Below are positions 6,922-9,722 of a stretch of DNA of 9,722 nt, piece after piece. The position numbers and the translations under genes were made by a program. Where the stretch lies: positions 1-9,722 of the forward strand of contig JAZRMX010000036.1 of NCBI GenBank assembly GCA_045647885.1. The letters are read 5' to 3'. Under the pieces are notes generated by a model. The model had not been told where the DNA came from and did no database searches. It worked only from the letters and a program-made list of their open reading frames with translations. This stretch comes from HGM04593 sp045647885 (lineage in GTDB: Bacteria; Bacteroidota; Bacteroidia; Bacteroidales; Bacteroidaceae). The stretch's first letter is position 1, and each line of letters starts with the position of its first letter.

Positions 6922-7836
6922 ATGGAAATATTTGAAGTACACATACTGGGATGCGGCTCGGCACTACCGACAACGCGACACAACGCAAGCTCACAAGTGG
7001 TGCGAATAGGCAACAGACAATATATGATAGACTGCGGAGAGGGTACACAGCTGCAATTGCGCCGTTCACACGTACACTTCTCGTTCATAAACCACGTTTT
7101 CATATCGCACCTGCACGGCGACCACTGTTTCGGTCTGATAGGAATGATATCGAGTTTCGGACTGCTCGGACGCACCACCCCACTGCACATCTATGCCGAT
7201 AAAATGTTGCGCATACTAATGAAAGGCCAGCTCGAATTCTTCTGCAAAGAGCTCAAGTACCAAGTAATATTCCACGACATAGATGCAACAGAACACGCCC
7301 TTATATACGAGGACAGCAACATCACTGTACACACACTGCCACAAAAGCACCGCATACCCTGCTGCGGTTTCCTTTTTAAGGAAAAGCCAAAGAAGAGACA
7401 CATAAGGCGCGATATGATTGATGCCTACAACATACCCGAATACAAACGACGCGGCATAAAAGATGGCGAAGACTACATAACACCCGAAGGTGAAACAATA
7501 CCCAATGAAAGACTAACCACCGCAGCCGACCCATCGCGAAGCTATGCCTACTGCTCCGATACCCTGCCCTGCCCCGAGAACAACTGCCACATACAGGGAT
7601 GCGACCTTTTGTATCACGAAGCAACCTTCGCCACAAGCGAGACTGCGCGCGCACAAGCAACATTCCATACTACCGCCTCACAAGCCGCAGAAATTGCCAC
7701 ACAGGCCTGTGTGAAAGAGCTGGTTATCGGACACTACTCCTCGCGTTACGAGAACGAAGAAGTTCTGCTCAATGAGGCAAAGGAGATATTCCCCAACACA
7801 CAACTCGCAAAAGAGGGAAAATGCTTCAAAATATAG
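6922..7836 (+). CDS. rnz: Ribonuclease Z (tRNA 3'-processing endonuclease)
   Basis: RNase Z is a zinc-dependent metallo-beta-lactamase-fold nuclease that removes the 3' trailer of tRNA precursors in the cytoplasm. The 304-residue sequence is a typical short form. It has the GCGSALPTTRHNASS N-terminal motif (10-24), DCGEGTQLQL (37-46), the metal ligands HLHGDH (H63, H65, D67, H68), H143 in KHRIPCCGF, D213 in YCSDT, the YHEATF block (231-236), FHTTASQAA (248-256) with H249 as likely catalytic or ligand residue, and the terminal ligand H271 in IGHYSSRY. The internal stretch 160-200 matches the family's exosite-containing insertion region in position. It follows the rpsA terminator and has its own promoter box. 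The sigma-factor gene starts 54 bases after its stop, so read-through into that cluster is possible. Confidence 0.95.
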   Translation: MEIFEVHILGCGSALPTTRHNASSQVVRIGNRQYMIDCGEGTQLQLRRSHVHFSFINHVFISHLHGDHCFGLIGMISSFGLLGRTTPLHIYADKMLRILMKGQLEFFCKELKYQVIFHDIDATEHALIYEDSNITVHTLPQKHRIPCCGFLFKEKPKKRHIRRDMIDAYNIPEYKRRGIKDGEDYITPEGETIPNERLTTAADPSRSYAYCSDTLPCPENNCHIQGCDLLYHEATFATSETARAQATFHTTASQAAEIATQACVKELVIGHYSSRYENEEVLLNEAKEIFPNTQLAKEGKCFKI

Positions 7837-7847
7837 GCTGGCGTTTA

Positions 7848-7870
7848 AACCTTAAGGCAGACAAGTAGTC
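7848..7870 (+). promoter_or_regulatory. Candidate ECF-type promoter before the sigma-factor operon
   Basis: No TAnnTTTG box is visible between rnz and the sigma gene. Instead AACC at 7848-7851 is followed after 16 bases by GTC (7868-7870, then AAA), which resembles the AAC/GTC core of ECF-sigma promoters. The AACC overlaps two abutting 8-base palindromes, GTTTAAAC (7843-7850) and CCTTAAGG (7850-7857). Start of transcription would be about 13 bases before the ATG. The match is short and could be chance. Confidence 0.22.
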
Positions 7871-7890
7871 AAAGTAACACACACAAAGAG

Positions 7891-8451
7891 ATGAAAAACG
7901 AGAAAAACAGCAAATTCAACGAAAAGGAGATTATCGCCATGTTAAAGGACGATAATACCAAAGAGGCTGCATTCTCGGCTATAGTAAAGCAACACAGCGA
8001 ACATCTCTACTGGCAGATAAGACATATGGTGCTCTCACACGACGACACCAACGACCTGCTACAGAACACATTCCTGAAAGCCTGGAACAACATAGACAAA
8101 TTCCGCGGAGAAGCGCAACTGTCGACCTGGCTTCACCGCATAGCAATAAACGAAACACTCACTTTTCTTGGAAAAAGCAACAACACAGTACCACTGGACA
8201 CCCCTGAGGGAGAAATTGCCTACAACCTGGAGAGTGACAAATATTTCAATGGCGACCGAACCGACGCGCTCCTGCAGGAAGCCATTAAACAACTCCCCGA
8301 AAAGCAGCGTATCATCTTCAACATGAAGTACTTCCGCGAAATGAAGTACGAAGAGATTTCCAAGATTCTCGACACCAGCGTGGGAGCCCTGAAAGCATCG
8401 TACCACCTGGCAGTAAAAAAAATTGAAAAATTTTTCGACGAACAGGATTAA
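7891..8451 (+). CDS. ECF-type RNA polymerase sigma factor
   Basis: The 186-residue protein has only regions 2 and 4, the ECF layout. Region 2 spans about 30-93, with the core-binding and -10 recognition helix DLLQNTFLKAWNNIDKF (55-71) and the following STWLHRIAINE (78-88). A variable linker (95-125) is followed by region 4 at about 126-180, with LPEKQRIIFNMKYF (135-148) and the helix-turn-helix YEEISKILDTSVGALKASYH (153-172). It directs RNA polymerase to a small set of promoters. The gene directly downstream encodes a short single-pass membrane protein, and the next a Spy-like secreted protein, which suggests release from a membrane anti-sigma in response to an envelope signal. This is a different type from the SusCD-linked FecI-like sigmas, because no FecR-like gene is present. 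Confidence 0.92.
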   Translation: MKNEKNSKFNEKEIIAMLKDDNTKEAAFSAIVKQHSEHLYWQIRHMVLSHDDTNDLLQNTFLKAWNNIDKFRGEAQLSTWLHRIAINETLTFLGKSNNTVPLDTPEGEIAYNLESDKYFNGDRTDALLQEAIKQLPEKQRIIFNMKYFREMKYEEISKILDTSVGALKASYHLAVKKIEKFFDEQD

Positions 8452-8496
8452 ACCTTTTGCCACCAAAGAAATCAAATAAACAGAAAGCAAGCTACA

Positions 8497-8832
8497 ATGA
8501 AGTTAGAAGATATCAAGAACAAACACCCCTTCACGGTACCCGACGGTTACTTTGAGAGCCTCGACAGCAACATCATGCGTATGCTGCCCAAAAAGCCTGT
8601 TGCCACGCAGCAAAAGCACCGCACCGTGAACCTTGCCGGTTACCTGCGCTACACAAGCTACGCTGCCGCAATACTCTTGGCATTCTTCATTGGCAGCACC
8701 TTGTTAAAAAGTAGCGACACCACCATTGCAAACAACGAGGAATACTTCACAGGCGAATATATCGACGAAATGCTTACAAGCTACCCCATCGACGATTACA
8801 CATTCTACTGCTACGTTACAGAAAACAACTAA
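8497..8832 (+). CDS. Small single-pass membrane protein, probable anti-sigma factor
   Basis: The 111-residue protein has a cytoplasmic-type N-terminal part containing HPFTVPDGYFESL (10-22), a basic stretch (about 32-43), one membrane helix (about 54-70) and a short extracytoplasmic tail. The tail is acidic and aromatic (about 79-111, with EEYFTGEYIDEML and IDDYTFYCYV). The PF-VP-GYF pattern followed later by one membrane helix is common in small proteins encoded right after sigma factors in Bacteroidetes. I infer from position and topology that it binds the upstream ECF sigma. There is no zinc-type anti-sigma motif (HxxxCxxC) and no FecR domain. It starts 45 bases after the sigma stop and ends 12 bases before the next gene. 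The family has no characterised function known to me. Confidence 0.65.
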   Translation: MKLEDIKNKHPFTVPDGYFESLDSNIMRMLPKKPVATQQKHRTVNLAGYLRYTSYAAAILLAFFIGSTLLKSSDTTIANNEEYFTGEYIDEMLTSYPIDDYTFYCYVTENN

Positions 8833-8844
8833 AAAAAGAAGAAT

Positions 8845-9339
8845 ATGAAAAAGATACTCGTAGCACTTTTCATAATAACAGCTACAGCACTCACCGCAAG
8901 CGCACAAGAGAGACCTGCCGAACCCGAAAGAAGAAAGAAATTCTCCCACGAGCAATTCCAGGCAAAACAGCGCGAATACATCACAGAAAAAGCACAGCTC
9001 ACCGCCGAAGAAGCCGATGCATTCTTCCCCCTCTTCTTTGAGTTGCAGAAAGAGAAATTCCGCATAGAGCGCGAAGCACGCAGCAAAGTAATAAAGGAAC
9101 GCGGACAAAAGCTCACCGACGAGGAGTGCAAATCCCTGTTGGAACACACAGCCGATGCAAAAATAAAAACCGCCGAACTGGAAAAGAAGTATATAACAAA
9201 ATACCTGAATGTTATACCGGCGAAAAAAATGCTCGACATACAACGCGCAGAGAACTCTTTTCAAAGATATATCCTGAAAACCATCACCGACAGACAGGAT
9301 GGTAGAACTCCACACAGAAGAGAGGGGAAAAGAGATTGA
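8845..9339 (+). CDS. Secreted Spy/CpxP-like periplasmic protein
   Basis: The 164-residue product has a clean signal peptide with cleavage after ...TASA (residue 20). The mature protein is almost wholly helical and highly charged. It has the Spy/CpxP-like segment KAQLTAEEADAFFPLFFELQ (49-68), a second helix of alternating basic and acidic residues (69-90), then EKKYITKYLNVIPAKKMLDI (113-132) and a helix through QRAENSFQRYIL (133-144). The LTAEEA motif is a relaxed version of the LTxxQ repeat. Proteins of this fold act as periplasmic chaperones (Spy), stress regulators (CpxP) or metal sensors (CnrX, ZraP). One cysteine (about 95) and few histidines make a direct metal-sensor role uncertain. The C-terminal 15 residues are strongly basic. 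It is the last gene of the sigma cluster. Confidence 0.78.
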   Translation: MKKILVALFIITATALTASAQERPAEPERRKKFSHEQFQAKQREYITEKAQLTAEEADAFFPLFFELQKEKFRIEREARSKVIKERGQKLTDEECKSLLEHTADAKIKTAELEKKYITKYLNVIPAKKMLDIQRAENSFQRYILKTITDRQDGRTPHRREGKRD

Positions 9340-9410
9340 CAATCAACGTAAAGGGTAAGCCCCCCATTAAAATTTTCATAGATTTTTTAGGATTTTCACG
9401 TAGAGATACG

Positions 9411-9460
9411 AGAAAAGAATAAGGCGAATGGCTAAAAGCACATCCGCCTTATTCTTTTCT
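9411..9460 (+). terminator. Hairpin terminator after the sigma-factor cluster
   Basis: Bases 9411-9430 pair with 9441-9460 over 20 positions with a single mismatch (A opposite C), around a loop GCTAAAAGCA that can itself fold as GCT/AGC. The 3' arm ends in TTCTTTTCTT. It lies 72 bases after the Spy-like stop. No gene occurs between 9340 and 9411. Confidence 0.8.
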
Positions 9461-9586
9461 TAAATACAGTATCTGCCACAGAGGCAACATTTTTTTGGTT
9501 CAGTAGAAATTTAGTGTGGACAAATTGATTCTTTAATAAGTTGTGCTCCCTCACACCATCCTATGTGTAACAAATTATCTCCTGCA

Positions 9587-9722
9587 ATGGTAATTCTCAA
9601 AAAGAAACCGGCACCGTTAAAATCACAGTGTTTATCCGAGCATTTGCAGGAGAGAGTGCGAGGAATGTTTGCCCGCGAGTTAGGTGCCGCAAGGCAACTA
9701 ACTGAGGAAGTCCCACAGCACC
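9587..9722 (+). CDS. Partial open frame running off the right edge (uncharacterised, may belong to a repeat element)
   Basis: From ATG at 9587 the frame is open for 45 codons to the window end. It begins MVILKKKPAPLK and continues with a charged, helix-like stretch (SEHLQERVRGMF, then LTEEVPQH). No domain is recognised. Against a simple coding reading: the minus strand is also open from the right edge down to a stop at 9511-9513 (69 codons), and the DNA has strong internal inverted repeats (9578-9587 with 9644-9653, and 9678-9703). A second, broken copy of the beginning lies at 320-388. It may be a small dispersed gene family or a conserved non-coding element with an accidental frame. Confidence 0.3.
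   Translation, partial: MVILKKKPAPLKSQCLSEHLQERVRGMFARELGAARQLTEEVPQH
9605..9621 (+). repeat. 17-base direct repeat, identical to 332-348
   Basis: AAACCGGCACCGTTAAA occurs here and at 332-348 in the same orientation, 9.27 kb apart. A looser match continues on the right (GAATACAGT against ATCACAGT). On the left there is an AATG followed by a T- and A-rich stretch in both places. Confidence 0.9.

Larger units (their letters stand above)
9541..9722. other. Structured region with long-range stem and GNRA-type hairpin
   Basis: TCTCCTGCAA at 9578-9587 is perfectly complementary to 9644-9653, enclosing 56 bases that include the 17-base repeat. Outside it, CCTCACAC (9549-9556) can pair with GTGCGAGG (9657-9664) with one mismatch that becomes a G-U pair in minus-strand RNA. 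A separate hairpin at 9678-9703 has arms AGTTAG/CTAACT and TGCC/GGCA, a G-A mismatch between them and a GCAA tetraloop. The structure continues off the right edge. No known RNA family fits. Bases 9461-9540 show only a very short TGCC/GGCA hairpin (9474-9486). Confidence 0.35.

Noticed and set aside
8704..9342. 212-codon minus-strand frame opposite the Spy-like gene
   Set aside because: It is antisense to two well-supported plus-strand genes, is unusually rich in Cys and Phe as expected for the reverse of Glu/Lys/Ala-rich coding sequence, and has no family resemblance.
9678..9722. Possible start of RNase P RNA, because GAGGAAGTCC after a hairpin resembles the conserved GAGGAAAGUCC of rnpB
   Set aside because: One A of the nearly invariant GAGGAAAGUC is missing, the following bases do not match, and upstream P1/P2 strands are not recognisable. 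The rest lies outside the window, so it cannot be tested here.
1..9722. CRISPR array, tRNA or rRNA gene, insertion sequence or integrase
   Set aside because: No regularly spaced repeats, no tRNA-like cloverleaf or TTCRANNC-type arm, and no transposase or recombinase frame were found. The only direct repeat noted is the single 17-base pair of copies.

Overview
The window looks like chromosomal DNA from a member of the order Bacteroidales (phylum Bacteroidota). Start codons sit in A-rich contexts without strong Shine-Dalgarno sequences. Several genes are preceded by the Bacteroidetes -7 box TAnnTTTG or a close variant: TATCTTTG before rpsA, TACTTTTG before marC, and TATCTTCG before the first gene and before rnz. 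The gene families (DUF4199, DUF6452/DUF6048, a six-domain S1, a sigma/short membrane protein/Spy-like operon) are typical of that group. I cannot name a genus from sequence alone.

Layout. (1) Bases 1-423 hold no confident gene. There is an open reading frame entering from the left, several nested inverted repeats, and a decayed copy of a short sequence that recurs at the right end of the window. (2) 424-4072 is a tight five-gene plus-strand operon: DUF4199 membrane protein, GT2 glycosyltransferase, DUF6452-type lipoprotein, DUF6048-type outer-membrane protein, ApbE flavin transferase. Gaps are 15, 1, -32 and 5 bases. A promoter lies at 377-406 and a terminator hairpin at 4079-4124. (3) marC is convergent on the minus strand and shares that terminator. 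It is divergent from rpsA (ribosomal protein S1), across a 239-base region with a promoter box for each gene. (4) rpsA ends in a strong terminator (6803-6835) and is followed by rnz (RNase Z). (5) 7891-9339 is a three-gene plus-strand cluster: an ECF-type sigma factor, a 111-residue single-pass membrane protein that is probably its anti-sigma factor, and a secreted Spy/CpxP-like protein. It is closed by a hairpin at 9411-9460. (6) 9461-9722 contains a structured, repeat-like segment with a reading frame leaving the window on the right.

Together the genes describe cell-envelope functions (lipid-linked sugar transfer, envelope proteins, extracytoplasmic flavinylation, an envelope-stress-like sigma module) interleaved with core housekeeping genes for translation and RNA processing. 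The least ordinary parts are the sigma/membrane protein/Spy-like module, which has the layout of the CnrH-CnrY-CnrX metal-sensing system, and the repeat-like structured DNA at both ends of the window, which share an exact 17-base sequence in the same reading frame.
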